Below are positions 1 to 9,048 of a DNA stretch of 64,000 bases, in pieces. The position numbers and the translations under genes are program-made. A model generated the notes under the pieces. The model was not told the DNA's origin. It saw only the letters and a program-made list of their open reading frames with translations, and ran no database searches. Numbering within the stretch: the stretch's first letter is position 1; each line of letters opens with the position of its first letter. The DNA comes from CAVVDY01 sp963815775 (GTDB lineage: Bacteria > Acidobacteriota > Terriglobia > Terriglobales > Acidobacteriaceae): NCBI GenBank assembly GCA_963815775.1, contig CAWFIB010000029.1:186001-250000 (forward strand). Direction: 5' to 3'.

Positions 1-678
1 GGCAACACGGAGCATCTCGGTCCAACCCTCTACAACTCCAGCATGTCGGCTGATGTGGAGATCGTCGTGCGAACCCTCATTGCCGACGAGAAGCTACAGG
101 CGATCGCGCTGGTCGGCTACTCGATGGGCGGCAACCTCGTGCTGAAGATGCTGGGTGAGTGGGGCAGCGAGGCCCCACCGCAGCTGAAGGCTGGGGTGGG
201 GGTTTCGCCGGCGATGGATTTGGCGCCCTCGGCCGACGCGCTGCACAACCTCGGCAACCGCATCTATGAATACCGCTTCCTGCGAGACTTGCGGCAGCGC
301 GTGCGGCGTAAGGCCGCGCTCTATCCCGGCCGCTACGACCTGAAGTATCTGCGCGGGCTGCGCAGCATTCGCGACTTTGATGAGCAGATCACGGCGCGGT
401 ATTGCGGATTCTCGGGCGCTCAGGACTACTACACGCGCGCCGCTTCCGCCAACGTTCTCGAATGCATTGCCCTACCTACACTGGTGTTGCACGCCGAGGA
501 CGACCCGTTCATCCGCATCCTTCCAGACACGCGGCGGAAGCTCGAAAGCAACGCGAACATCACATTCGTCGAGACCGCAGCCGGCGGCCACTGCGCGTTC
601 CTGGCGGAGCCGAACGGCTACGACGGGCGCTGGGCCGAGCGGCAAACAATCAGGTTCATTGAAACTCACCGATTGTAG
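1..678 (+). CDS. YheT-like alpha/beta hydrolase, 5' partial
   Basis: The reading frame is open from the first base, so the N-terminus lies outside the window; the first ATG in frame (43) is internal. It resembles YheT-type alpha/beta hydrolases, cytoplasmic esterases of mostly unknown substrate. Visible are the nucleophile elbow GYSMGGN (bases 115-135, serine at 121-123), a late acidic element HAEDDPF (about 490-510) and the C-terminal histidine in GGHCAF (about 580), which together make a Ser-Asp-His triad. The stop at 676-678 overlaps the end of the convergent aldo/keto reductase by 13 bp. The family call is firm; the substrate is unknown. Confidence 0.85.
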   Translation, partial: GNTEHLGPTLYNSSMSADVEIVVRTLIADEKLQAIALVGYSMGGNLVLKMLGEWGSEAPPQLKAGVGVSPAMDLAPSADALHNLGNRIYEYRFLRDLRQRVRRKAALYPGRYDLKYLRGLRSIRDFDEQITARYCGFSGAQDYYTRAASANVLECIALPTLVLHAEDDPFIRILPDTRRKLESNANITFVETAAGGHCAFLAEPNGYDGRWAERQTIRFIETHRL

Positions 679-1634
679 ATGGGCAGTGGACCTCGCAAAT
701 CCTTCCAAATCTGATCGCAGGCGTTGAGCGTTTCCTTGTCGAGCGGGCCTTCCTCGCAAGCGGCAAGATTCTCATTCAACTGCGCGAGGCTTGATGCGCC
801 TAAGATCACGACGTCGCTCGGGGTGTGGTGCAGCAGCCAATTCAACGCCAGGCTGACGAGCGAGCGACCGGCGTGCCGCGCAATCTCACGCAGCTCCTCC
901 ACGGCCTTGAAGTAGCGGTCGTGCCAGTAGCGGTCCTGATAGAGCTTGTTGTTGTCGAAGCGTGTGCCCGGCGTGAAGGTTTCCTGCATGTGCTTGCCGG
1001 TGAGCAGGCCGCCCGCGAGGGGGTTATAGACGATGGTCGAGACGCCGAACTCTTTGCACATGGCAAGGTATTCCTGCTCGATGCCGCGCGCCACCAGGTT
1101 GTACATGGGCTGAGAGATGCAGGGGACCGCCCAGCCGCGTTCTTTCGCGAGCCACAGCATTTGCACCACTTCCCAGCCGGCGTAATTCGACGACGCGATG
1201 TAGCGCACCTTGCCCTGCTTCACCAGCGAATTCATTGTCTCCAGGGACTCTTCGATAGGCGTCGCATGATCAGGCGCGTGCAGATAGTAGATATCGAGGT
1301 AGTCAGTTTGCAGCCGGTGCAGGGATTCATCAATGGCGCGCAGAATGGCCTTGCGCGTCAGTCCTTGCTGGTTGGGCTCGTCGCCGACCTTGAAGCGCAC
1401 CTTGCTGGCGATGACCAGCTTGTCGCGCCGTCGCTTGATCGCTCCGCCGAGCATGGTCTCGGCCACGCCCGTCTGGTACATGTTGGCGGTATCGAAGAGG
1501 TTGATGCCCGCATCGATGCAGCGATCGAGCAGTTGCGTCGAGCCGGCCTGGTCGAGCGGCTTGCCCAGGGTCATGGTGCCGAAGCAGAGGCGGGAGACGT
1601 TGAGGTCCGTATGAAGAAGGGTACGATATTCCAT
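666..1634 (-). CDS. Aldo/keto reductase
   Basis: A 322-residue NADPH-dependent aldo/keto reductase with a TIM-barrel fold, likely cytoplasmic and acting on aldehydes or ketones. The N-terminal CFGTMTLG strand, the DTANMY segment with the proton-donor tyrosine, the lysine in IASKV and the histidine in YLHAPDHATP match the catalytic Asp-Tyr-Lys-His set. A late ILGASS segment fits the cofactor phosphate-binding region. I start at the ATG at 1634 (MEYRTLLHTDL) because the 14 residues upstream look non-coding and families of this type begin at this strand. It is convergent with the hydrolase at the window edge. The natural substrate cannot be told from sequence. Confidence 0.9.
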   Translation of the reverse strand: MEYRTLLHTDLNVSRLCFGTMTLGKPLDQAGSTQLLDRCIDAGINLFDTANMYQTGVAETMLGGAIKRRRDKLVIASKVRFKVGDEPNQQGLTRKAILRAIDESLHRLQTDYLDIYYLHAPDHATPIEESLETMNSLVKQGKVRYIASSNYAGWEVVQMLWLAKERGWAVPCISQPMYNLVARGIEQEYLAMCKEFGVSTIVYNPLAGGLLTGKHMQETFTPGTRFDNNKLYQDRYWHDRYFKAVEELREIARHAGRSLVSLALNWLLHHTPSDVVILGASSLAQLNENLAACEEGPLDKETLNACDQIWKDLRGPLPIYNR

Positions 1635-1708
1635 AGTCGTCGATATACTCGGTAATTCGCCAATTCCCGATTCCATTGGCAGTGCCTGGTTCGCTCAAGT
1701 ACCAGGAC

Positions 1709-2671
1709 TTACAGTCCTATCCCTAGCAGCCCGGAATACTCCCAGTGTTCGCTTGCCCGCTGGTAGATCGTTGTCGCGCTGCGATATTCGTGACGACCCA
1801 TGAGCTTGTTGCCTTGGTTGGGAGCCGGCTTGAGATGAATTTCGAACTCCTTTCGCACCAGAGGCTCACGCAATCGGGAATCCGAAAGGACTCCGGATTC
1901 GTCTCTAGGTCCATCACGTCTGACCACTCGAACACGCAAATGGAGATTGCCCTCCCTGGTGACGGAAGCAGCAACTATTTCATTAACGACATCGTAGGTC
2001 GCTCTGTATTCGCCAATTGCGATATACAGACAGCCAACTTGTATTCCCGATCCCCGCTCTCCCCCATCCTGCAAAACGAGGAGGCACTTGCCTTCCCAAG
2101 AGACCTTGTCGGCTTTCCTCAGCTCAACGCCTCGCCACATGGCGAAACGGGTCTCCACAGTCCACACGCCCGAATAACCATGCACCTGAGAGATCGCCGG
2201 AATCGCACTCAATCCGGCCGGCAGGTGCTGCACCCAACTCAGAAGTTCTTTTTCAGCCTCTCGGGGTAATCTTGAGGCGTTCTTTTTCTGATATTCATTT
2301 ACTTGGATTAGTTTCATCCCGCCGAGGTCTGACGGAACCTCAGCATTCTTGAACCGGCATATTGCCACTCGGTTCCTGCCGAGACGGGCCGCCAGATACC
2401 CGTACTCGAATACAACGTTGTTCACAGGGGCATCGAACGATTTTCCATTCCTCCTACAGGCAACGTCCGGAGTGGCCAGGAGCACTGCACCTTGGTAGTC
2501 GAAAGGCAGTCTCTCAATTGTTTCTAACAGAGTTCTTCCAACAACGAATGCGTCGCCGTTCCAGACAATCGCCTCCATGCCAGGCTGCCGGTCTATCAGC
2601 GTCCGGACAAACATGGCCTCGTTCAGAGCTTCCGAGGAACCCCCGATGAAGATTCTCGTCATGCTGGCCAC
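1709..2671 (-). CDS. TIR-like (PF10137-type) nucleotide-binding protein with C-terminal beta-rich domain
   Basis: Residues 5-125 match the 'predicted nucleotide-binding protein containing TIR-like domain' pattern: an opening RIFIGGSSEALN strand and loop, WNGDAF with a following helix, LLATPDV, and NNVVFEYGY (catalytic-type Glu near residue 89) followed by ARLGRNRV. In CBASS Cap12/TIR-STING proteins this fold cleaves NAD+. Residues about 160-320 form a separate domain that opens with SGVW and alternates short beta-strands; I do not recognise its family. The GTG start at 2671 has a GGGAGG ribosome site 7 bases upstream; an ATG at 2662 is the alternative. No cyclic-nucleotide synthase or partner gene is adjacent. 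The function as an NADase immune effector is inference. Confidence 0.7.
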   Translation of the reverse strand: MASMTRIFIGGSSEALNEAMFVRTLIDRQPGMEAIVWNGDAFVVGRTLLETIERLPFDYQGAVLLATPDVACRRNGKSFDAPVNNVVFEYGYLAARLGRNRVAICRFKNAEVPSDLGGMKLIQVNEYQKKNASRLPREAEKELLSWVQHLPAGLSAIPAISQVHGYSGVWTVETRFAMWRGVELRKADKVSWEGKCLLVLQDGGERGSGIQVGCLYIAIGEYRATYDVVNEIVAASVTREGNLHLRVRVVRRDGPRDESGVLSDSRLREPLVRKEFEIHLKPAPNQGNKLMGRHEYRSATTIYQRASEHWEYSGLLGIGL

Positions 2672-2763
2672 TTGTCAGCCTCCCCCGGCCAATGCCGTTT
2701 GCAGGAGCAAGAACTCCAGGCGTAACCAAGCTTGTGCCTGACGAGGAGCTGCCACTGCCTGCG

Positions 2764-3240
2764 TCACAGCGCCTTCGACATGGTAATGAAGTGAACCGGC
2801 CGCGTTGCCGTCTTGATCACCTCTGCCGATTCAATGCCCGTCGGCACAAATCCTAGCTTGGTGTAAATCTCCGACAACTCAGGACGCACGTTCACGATGC
2901 GAATGTCGAGCACCTCGCAGCCTTGCACCCGCGCATAATTTTCCGCTTCCTGCATCATGCGCCGGCCAATACCAGACCGCTGCTGCGACGGTTCGACAGC
3001 CAGCGTTCCCGCATAGGCCCGCTCGCCGGTGATCCTCACGAATACACAAGCAATTAGAGCACCGACTGACTCGAGCAGAAGAAACTCGCCACTGTTCATC
3101 ATCTCAGTCAATCCGGTAGCGTCGATCCTCTCACCTGTCTTGAAGAACTTCTCGACCGCGAAGGCACGATTGATGAGATCGACGATGGCCGAAATGTCCG
3201 CCGAGCCGGCATTTCTCAGGGCAAACTCTTCAGAAGACAT
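2764..3240 (-). CDS. GNAT family N-acetyltransferase
   Basis: A 158-residue single-domain acetyltransferase. The acetyl-CoA loop appears as QQRSGIGRRMM (Q/RxxGxG/A), preceded by the AGTLAVEPS strand, and the C-terminal part YTKLGFVP is the usual GNAT beta-6/beta-7 region. It starts three bases after the stop of the FAD oxidoreductase on the same strand, so the two are very probably co-transcribed and translationally coupled. The acceptor could be an amine handled by the oxidoreductase, but that is only context. Confidence 0.85.
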   Translation of the reverse strand: MSSEEFALRNAGSADISAIVDLINRAFAVEKFFKTGERIDATGLTEMMNSGEFLLLESVGALIACVFVRITGERAYAGTLAVEPSQQRSGIGRRMMQEAENYARVQGCEVLDIRIVNVRPELSEIYTKLGFVPTGIESAEVIKTATRPVHFITMSKAL

Positions 3241-3243
3241 TGT

Positions 3244-4404
3244 CTACAGCACCGCTGTCTCGTGCAGCAGCTCGCCTCTGGCGAAGCGCGCTGGGCTGAG
3301 CACCTCGACATTGTCGATGACGCTCGTCTTGCCAGAGGTGATCAGGTCGGCAAGGATTTTCCCGGTCGCCGGAGCATGCATCACGCCGTGACCGCTGAAT
3401 CCGTTGGCGCAGTAGAAGCCTTCGACTTCTGGCGTAGGCCCGAGAATGCTGTGGTGATCGGGCGACATTTCATAGAGTCCGGCCCAGGCTCGCTTGGGAT
3501 TGATCGCCAGGTTCTCGAAGCAGGGCACGCGGTCGGCGGCGCGCTCCAGGATCTTCTCAATGAACGAAGGCACGAAGTCGGACTTGAATCCCGGCGTCTC
3601 CTCCGGGTCATTCCACGCCAGCAGGAAGCCCAGGCTCTCGGGACGAAAGTGAAAGCCGTTCGTCATGTCGATGACCATCGGGATCGCGTGCGAGACGCCG
3701 TCAAACGGCTCGGTTGGCACCAGCATGCGACGCAGGGGCTCGACGGGCAGATCAACGCCGGCCATCGCTGCTACTTCGCGGGCCCAGGAGCCGGCGGCAT
3801 TCACCACCGTCTTTGTGCTGACAGGTCCGCGCGAGGTTTCCACCTCGAAACCGCCCGAGTTGCCGCGCCGGATTCCGGTCACCTCGGCGGAGCGCCACAG
3901 CTTTACGCCACGCTCGCAGGCGACAGTGGTGAACCCGACCATCACGCTGTAGGGGTCGACAAAGCCGTCGGTGGCGCAAAAGCTGCCACCGAGAATGTCG
4001 TCGGAGCGAAGCTGCGGCACGCGCTCCACGATGTCGTGGCGCGTCACCATGCTGACCTGCTCCAGCCCCAGTGACTTTTGCAATGCCTGGTTGGTCCGCA
4101 GATACTCGAGATGTGCGGGCTTGGTCGCGACGAAGAGATATCCCTGAGCGCGATATTCGGAAGGCTGGCCAAGTCGTTCTTCGAATGCGGCATAAAAAGG
4201 AATGGAGTACAGGGACATCTGGATGTTGGGCCGGGTCGCGAACTGAGCGCGCACCCCACCCATGCTTTTCCCCGTCGACCCTTTGCCCTGGTGCGATTCG
4301 CGTTCGACGATCAGGACATTGTTGCACCCCGCTTCCGTAAGGTGCCACGCAATACTTGCGCCTACGATCCCGCCACCGATGATGACTACGTCTGCCGTTT
4401 GCAT
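3244..4404 (-). CDS. FAD-dependent oxidoreductase (DAO/glycine oxidase type)
   Basis: A 386-residue flavoprotein of the D-amino-acid oxidase superfamily. The N-terminal dinucleotide-binding motif GGGIVGASIAWHL (residues 10-22) ends in the acidic ERE strand; the GKSMGGVRAQF stretch, the middle NAAGSW motif and the C-terminal CANGFSGHGVMHAPATG FAD-binding signature are all present. Relatives are glycine, sarcosine and dimethylglycine oxidases or dehydrogenases. It is the first gene of a two-gene unit with the GNAT protein. Soluble, no signal peptide. The substrate, most likely an amino acid or N-methylated amine, is not defined. Confidence 0.88.
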   Translation of the reverse strand: MQTADVVIIGGGIVGASIAWHLTEAGCNNVLIVERESHQGKGSTGKSMGGVRAQFATRPNIQMSLYSIPFYAAFEERLGQPSEYRAQGYLFVATKPAHLEYLRTNQALQKSLGLEQVSMVTRHDIVERVPQLRSDDILGGSFCATDGFVDPYSVMVGFTTVACERGVKLWRSAEVTGIRRGNSGGFEVETSRGPVSTKTVVNAAGSWAREVAAMAGVDLPVEPLRRMLVPTEPFDGVSHAIPMVIDMTNGFHFRPESLGFLLAWNDPEETPGFKSDFVPSFIEKILERAADRVPCFENLAINPKRAWAGLYEMSPDHHSILGPTPEVEGFYCANGFSGHGVMHAPATGKILADLITSGKTSVIDNVEVLSPARFARGELLHETAVL

Positions 4405-4542
4405 AAGAAGTTGGTCCCGGCAGCATTGTAACGATTGGAAGAGACGCCGGCTGTGATTTAGCTGGAAAGTTGCTGCATCGCTGTCCGCAAACAGAACCCA
4501 TCATTGGTAAGATCCCAGCAGGCTGTCATCCGGAGCATCCAA

Positions 4543-5007
4543 ATGCCAACCTTGTCCGTGGTTCAGATCCTTACCGCCTCGATCGCGCCCGTCATTGTTA
4601 TTTCCGGGGTCGGCCTGCTGCTGCTCAGCATCAGCAACCGCTATGGCCGAGCCATCGACCGGGCCCGCGCGTTAATGGAGGAGCTGGAGCACAGCGATCC
4701 GGATAGCGCCCGGGTCAAACACCTGGAAGAGCAGCTCCGGCACACCCATCTGCGTGCCCGCCTGCTGCGCGCCTCATTGACCTATGCTTCGGCAAGCATC
4801 TTCTTCGTCTCGCTGATGGTGGTTTCGCTATTTCTCGAGCAGGTGCTCACGCTGCACCGGGACTTCATCGCCCTGCCGCTGTTTGCGCTGTGCCTGTTGT
4901 GCCTGGTGGCGTCGATGTACTACTCGATTCGCGACATCACAGTCTCGCTGGGAGCGTTGGAGTTGCAGATCGCCAGTGTGCGAGGAAAGACCACCGCCGG
5001 CCGGTAG
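4543..5007 (+). CDS. DUF2721 family membrane protein
   Basis: 154 residues with an N-terminal hydrophobic helix (SIAPVIVISGVGLLLLSI), the family-typical NRYGRAIDRARAL stretch, a charged helical linker, and two further membrane helices near residues 85-110 and 115-135. This arrangement is that of DUF2721, small inner-membrane proteins of unknown role. I start at the ATG at 4543 rather than the TTG at 4504, because the family begins just before the first helix. It stands alone between two minus-strand genes. Confidence 0.8.
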   Translation: MPTLSVVQILTASIAPVIVISGVGLLLLSISNRYGRAIDRARALMEELEHSDPDSARVKHLEEQLRHTHLRARLLRASLTYASASIFFVSLMVVSLFLEQVLTLHRDFIALPLFALCLLCLVASMYYSIRDITVSLGALELQIASVRGKTTAGR

Positions 5008-5010
5008 GTG

Positions 5011-5664
5011 CTACCCGCTGTTTTCGTCCCCCAGGTGCTTCTTCAGAAAGAAGTAGGTCCGTTGTCCGGCGTCGAGTATGTCGAAGCCGTTGAAGCCATG
5101 GTTGGCGTTAGGGTAAATCTTGATCTCATACGGCGCCAGGTGGCTACGATACAACGCTTCGATCTTGTGCGCTTCGGATACCGGCACCACGGTGTCGCGG
5201 TCGCCATGCAGGATGAGCACCGGCGGCAGGTGCCGCACCTGCCCGGCAAAGTGGTCCGGTAAGCCGCCGAAGAAATCGACGATGGCCTTCACCCGTGCCT
5301 GTTGCGACCCTAGCGAAAGCGCAAGGTAGGCGCCTAGCGAAAACCCGACAATGCCGAGGCGCCGGCGATCGCTTTGGTGGTGGTCCTGCGCAAAATCCAG
5401 CGCGTCGGAGATAGCGATGACCCACGCCGGGAAGTTGTCGCGAATCGTGAGCGGACTCGCCCAGGTCGTCTGCGTAGTGTCGAAGAAATGCGGCAGAAAG
5501 ACCGTGAATCCGCGATCGGCAAGCATCTGCGGAAATTGCAGGGAGCCGGAGTGCACTCCGCTGGAACCATGCAGCGCCAGCACGATGGGATACGTCCCCG
5601 GAGCCGGGGGCACGAAAACGTCGATGGCGACCGGCTTGCCACCGGTCAGATAAGTAGTTTGCAA
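5011..5664 (-). CDS. Dienelactone hydrolase family protein
   Basis: A 217-residue alpha/beta hydrolase of the dienelactone hydrolase type: LALHGSSG oxyanion strand, nucleophile elbow GFSLGA, Asp in HGDRDTVVP and His in NANHGFN. Classical dienelactone hydrolases carry Cys in the elbow; here it is Ser, so the enzyme is more likely a general esterase or peptidase-like member. It starts with TTG at 5664, supported by GGGAGAG six bases upstream. No signal peptide was seen. It is convergent with, and 3 bp from, the DUF2721 gene. Confidence 0.85.
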   Translation of the reverse strand: MQTTYLTGGKPVAIDVFVPPAPGTYPIVLALHGSSGVHSGSLQFPQMLADRGFTVFLPHFFDTTQTTWASPLTIRDNFPAWVIAISDALDFAQDHHQSDRRRLGIVGFSLGAYLALSLGSQQARVKAIVDFFGGLPDHFAGQVRHLPPVLILHGDRDTVVPVSEAHKIEALYRSHLAPYEIKIYPNANHGFNGFDILDAGQRTYFFLKKHLGDENSG

Positions 5665-5942
5665 AGCTCTCCCAGGTTAGAACCAGGCATTGGATGCGAG
5701 CCGCCCTTTTCGGGGTGAACCGCAGAGCGCATTCAGCACTCATCCTAATCTTCACTCGTGTACTTGCGTCACAACCGCACCGTGACCAACCTCACTGCGG
5801 CTGTGGTTGTCGGCTCTTAACCTTAAGAGTCCCGTAACTTCGGGCTGGGTGCGCAAGTTGCCGCGGAACCATGGACAAACCACAGCGAAGGTCTTGCTCA
5901 ACGCGGCCTCTCCAATGCTCGCCCCGAAAGGAAGGTCATTCC

Positions 5943-8003
5943 ATGCCGGTGTTGAACGCCTTCTCGAAAGCCGTGATTCGCGATTTCACCATTCCGGAGC
6001 TCGAACAGGCCGCCCGCCTGATGCGCGGCTACGATCTGGTATCGCTGTGCGCTGCCGGTTCCGGCCACTCCGGTGGAACTCTGTCCATGATGGACATTGT
6101 GGCGGCGCTGTATCTGAAGGTCGCCAACCACGATCCCAACGTGCCTGACTGGCCGGACCGCGATCGCATCGTCTGGTCCGGCGGACACAAAGCTCCCGCG
6201 CTGTATCTCGGTCTGGGATTCTCGGGCTACTTCCCCCTCGAGGACGTGGTCACGCTGCGCAAGCTGTATTCGCCCTTCCAGGGTCACCCCCACCGGCTAA
6301 AGCTTCCGGGCGTCGAAGCCTCGACCGGGTCGCTCGGCCAGGGACTCAGTATCGCCGTCGGCATCGCATTGGGCAACAAGCTCGACGGTCGCAAGAACAC
6401 AGTGTTCTGCATCATGGGCGACGGCGAGCAGCAGGAAGGCAGCATTTGGGAAGCGGTGATGGAAGGCTCGCACTATAAGCTCGACAACCTGGTCGGCATC
6501 ATCGATCGCAATCGCCTGCAGATCGACGGCTGGGTGAAAGACGTAATGAACGTCGAGCCGCTGGAGGAGCGCTATCGCAGCTTCGGCTGGGAGGTCATCG
6601 TTTGCGACGGACACGACATGGCGCAAGTTGTCGATGCTTTGCAGAACGCCAAGAAGATTCCTGTCGCCGGAAAGCCCACGGTCATCATCTGCAACACCGT
6701 CAAGGGCAAAGGCGTCAGCTTCATGGAGAACATTGCCGGCTGGCACGGCAAGGCTCCCAACTACGACGAGATGGTGAAGGGACTCGAAGAACTCGGATTA
6801 AAAGAGACCATCGCCTACGATGCTCTGCTGAAGAAAGCTGCTGACTATCAGAAGACGGTCGAAGCCACGCTCGACGAAAAGATGCCAAAGTTCACCAATA
6901 ACTACTGGTGGAACAGCGGCAGCACAATGAAGGTCGCCATGGAGCCGACGCGCAAGGGCTTCGGCAAGTCGCTGCAGAACAATGGCGACGACGAACGCGT
7001 CGTATGCCTCGGGCTCGACATTTCCGGCTCCATCACTATCAGCGACTTCTACTCCGGCAAGCCGGAACGCAAGGACCGCTGGATCAGCATGGGCATCGCC
7101 GAGCAGTCGGCGACGGCCGCCGCCGCCGGACTGGCGCGCGAAGGCAAGCTGCCGGTCTTCGGAACCTACGGCACGTTTGCTGCCGCCCGCAATCTTGACC
7201 AGATTCGCGTATCGATTTGCTATGGCAATTTCAACGTGATGATCGCGGGCGCGCACGGTGGCGTCTCCGTCGGGCCGGATGGCGCAACCCACCAGGCGCT
7301 GGAAGATCTCTTCGCCATGTGCGGGCTGCCGAACATGGTGGTCTCGGTGCCCTGCGATGCCATCGAAACCCGCAAAGCGACTGACTACCTGCTGCTCCAG
7401 CATGAAGGGCCGAAGTACATTCGCTTCGCCCGCGAAGCCACGCCGATCGTCACCAGGGAAGACACGCCGTTCGTCTTTGGCAAGGCCAACGTCAGTCGCC
7501 TGCGCCGCGAGGCCGAGCAGATGGTCGACGCCTTTGACACGGTACTCGCGTCTCACTACATGGACGAAGGCGAAGACCTGAGCATCATCGCCTGCGGTCC
7601 CATGGTGCCTGAGGCGATGCGCGCGGCCTGGATCCTGAAGAAGGAATTCGGCTATGAGACCCGCGTGCTCAACCTCCACACCATGAAGCCGATCGACGCC
7701 GCGGCTATCCTTCGCGCGGCGAAGGAAACTGGCGTAATCGTCACCGCCGAAGAGCACCAGATCGGAGCGCTGGCGTGGCGCGTAAGCAGCATCCTTACCG
7801 AAAGCCCCGAGCTGTATGGCACGCCCGTCATAACGGGCGCCATCGGCGTGAAGGACCGCTTCGGCGACTCCGGCGCGCCCTGGGAGCTGATCAAGGAGTT
7901 CGAGGTCAGCGCGGAGCACATTGCGCAGAAGGCAGCAGAGTTGGTTGCCATCGCGCGGGCGAAGAAGGAAAAAGAAGAAGGGCAGTTGGTGGGGGTGCGG
8001 TAA
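5943..8003 (+). CDS. tkt: Transketolase
   Basis: A full-length 686-residue transketolase, which transfers two-carbon units between sugar phosphates in the pentose phosphate pathway using thiamine diphosphate. The N-terminal domain shows GSGHSGGTLS (His 41), HPHRLKLPGVEASTGSLGQG and the ThDP motif GDGEQQEGS (residues 159-167) ending in IIDRN. The pyrimidine domain has GIAEQSATAAAAGLA and the C-terminal domain the expected TAEEHQIGA. The start at 5943 is preceded by AAGGAAGG; an in-frame ATG at 5871 would add 24 unconvincing residues. The GHSGGTLS loop is closer to split archaeal-type transketolases than to E. coli TktA, whose loop is GHPGAP. It is monocistronic here. Confidence 0.92.
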   Translation: MPVLNAFSKAVIRDFTIPELEQAARLMRGYDLVSLCAAGSGHSGGTLSMMDIVAALYLKVANHDPNVPDWPDRDRIVWSGGHKAPALYLGLGFSGYFPLEDVVTLRKLYSPFQGHPHRLKLPGVEASTGSLGQGLSIAVGIALGNKLDGRKNTVFCIMGDGEQQEGSIWEAVMEGSHYKLDNLVGIIDRNRLQIDGWVKDVMNVEPLEERYRSFGWEVIVCDGHDMAQVVDALQNAKKIPVAGKPTVIICNTVKGKGVSFMENIAGWHGKAPNYDEMVKGLEELGLKETIAYDALLKKAADYQKTVEATLDEKMPKFTNNYWWNSGSTMKVAMEPTRKGFGKSLQNNGDDERVVCLGLDISGSITISDFYSGKPERKDRWISMGIAEQSATAAAAGLAREGKLPVFGTYGTFAAARNLDQIRVSICYGNFNVMIAGAHGGVSVGPDGATHQALEDLFAMCGLPNMVVSVPCDAIETRKATDYLLLQHEGPKYIRFAREATPIVTREDTPFVFGKANVSRLRREAEQMVDAFDTVLASHYMDEGEDLSIIACGPMVPEAMRAAWILKKEFGYETRVLNLHTMKPIDAAAILRAAKETGVIVTAEEHQIGALAWRVSSILTESPELYGTPVITGAIGVKDRFGDSGAPWELIKEFEVSAEHIAQKAAELVAIARAKKEKEEGQLVGVR

Positions 8004-8074
8004 AGGCGCAAAACGCAGAGCTTCCGGCGGTTTTCAGCAATCTGAGATTTCGAATCGGCCCAGAGAGGTGATCT

Positions 8075-9022
8075 ATGTCACGCGTTGAGAAGACCGTTTT
8101 CATCAGCTACCGCCATGGTGAGCAAAGCAATCTTTTTGCTGGCTTTGTCAATCAGGACCTGAAGAATCACGAGTATGACGTGTACTATGACTGGGAAAGC
8201 AGTAGGCCGGGGATCCTCGATACCGAACTGGTGGACAATATCGGAGCCCGGGCCCACTTCCTGCCCGTCTTGATACCTTCCGCGTTGACGCGTTGTCACG
8301 ATCCAAGTGACTTGCTCAGACTCGAAATCGAGACTGCTCTTGACACGAAGCGAAGCATCGTTCCTCTGATGTTCAAGAAGTTCAACTTTGATTCGCCAGC
8401 GATCAGGAAGCAACTCGACGGGACGCCTTTGGCCCCGATTGCGAAATATATAGGAGTGGAATTCGGTAAACGCGCTGAGGAGGGCATGGATCGGCTGCGA
8501 AGAAATTTTCTGGAAGCTGCTATTGATGTCGTCCTACATCCGGTCTCGGAATCGAAGCTAGGGAGAATACGCCTTGGGAAGAGACTTGGTATTCGTCCAC
8601 TTTCTGAAGCAACGAACGATGATATGAGCGCTCTTCTGTCGTTTGAGGAGGGCTTCGTTGCTACCGATCCGGCAGAGAAAGCTCACTTCTACACGGAAGC
8701 CATCCGTCTTAAGCCGAATTTTGTAGAGGCGTTTGTCAATCGGGCAGAAGCACGCTTCGAGATGGCGAATACTCGGGGAGCTGCGGAGGATTTTATTAAG
8801 GTCACGCGGCTTGATCCGTCATTCGCAATGAGGCGTACCGACTTGCAGTTCAAGTACGCGAAAAATCTGGACGTGAGTCAATGGTTGGGCAAAACGGACG
8901 TCGTCGGGGTGGGAAAAGCAAAATCACAGCAGCAGCTTGTAGAAGGAGTTAAAGCTCGTAACTTTGACCTTGGCAAGACCGGGTTTGAGCCCGCAGCCAA
9001 GGACTTTAAATTCAAACCGTGA
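8075..9022 (+). CDS. TIR domain protein with TPR-like C-terminal region
   Basis: 315 residues. The N-terminal TIR domain (about 6-130) has VFISYRHGEQSN, a YDVYYDWES strand and LLRLEIETALD, whose Glu 84 or Glu 86 fits the NADase glutamate. After a basic linker, residues 205-270 form two helical-hairpin repeats (KAHFYTEAIRLKPNFVEA, AAEDFIKVTRLDPSF) typical of TPRs. The ATG at 8075 follows GAGAGG. Bacterial TIR-TPR proteins are seen among phage-defence effectors and in signalling; TPRs usually bind a partner, but none is encoded next door. By eye the gene is less GC-rich than the transketolase upstream, which hints at transfer. Confidence 0.8.
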   Translation: MSRVEKTVFISYRHGEQSNLFAGFVNQDLKNHEYDVYYDWESSRPGILDTELVDNIGARAHFLPVLIPSALTRCHDPSDLLRLEIETALDTKRSIVPLMFKKFNFDSPAIRKQLDGTPLAPIAKYIGVEFGKRAEEGMDRLRRNFLEAAIDVVLHPVSESKLGRIRLGKRLGIRPLSEATNDDMSALLSFEEGFVATDPAEKAHFYTEAIRLKPNFVEAFVNRAEARFEMANTRGAAEDFIKVTRLDPSFAMRRTDLQFKYAKNLDVSQWLGKTDVVGVGKAKSQQQLVEGVKARNFDLGKTGFEPAAKDFKFKP

Positions 9023-9048
9023 CAACGACTAGTGAGGTCCCCTAAGCC

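Noticed and set aside
43..678. ATG at 43 as true start of the first gene
   Set aside because: The frame is open to base 1 and family members carry more sequence upstream, so the gene continues outside the window.
825..1655. Plus-strand frame of 276 codons opposite the aldo/keto reductase
   Set aside because: It mirrors the reductase on the other strand, has no domain or ribosome site, and its Arg/His/Leu-rich translation is typical of a shadow frame.
5665..5942. Riboswitch or leader upstream of transketolase
   Set aside because: No TPP-type or other known riboswitch pattern was visible; only a normal ribosome site.
6798..7919. Minus-strand frame of 373 codons inside transketolase
   Set aside because: Long open antisense frame caused by high GC. 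No motif; the transketolase frame has full conserved motifs.
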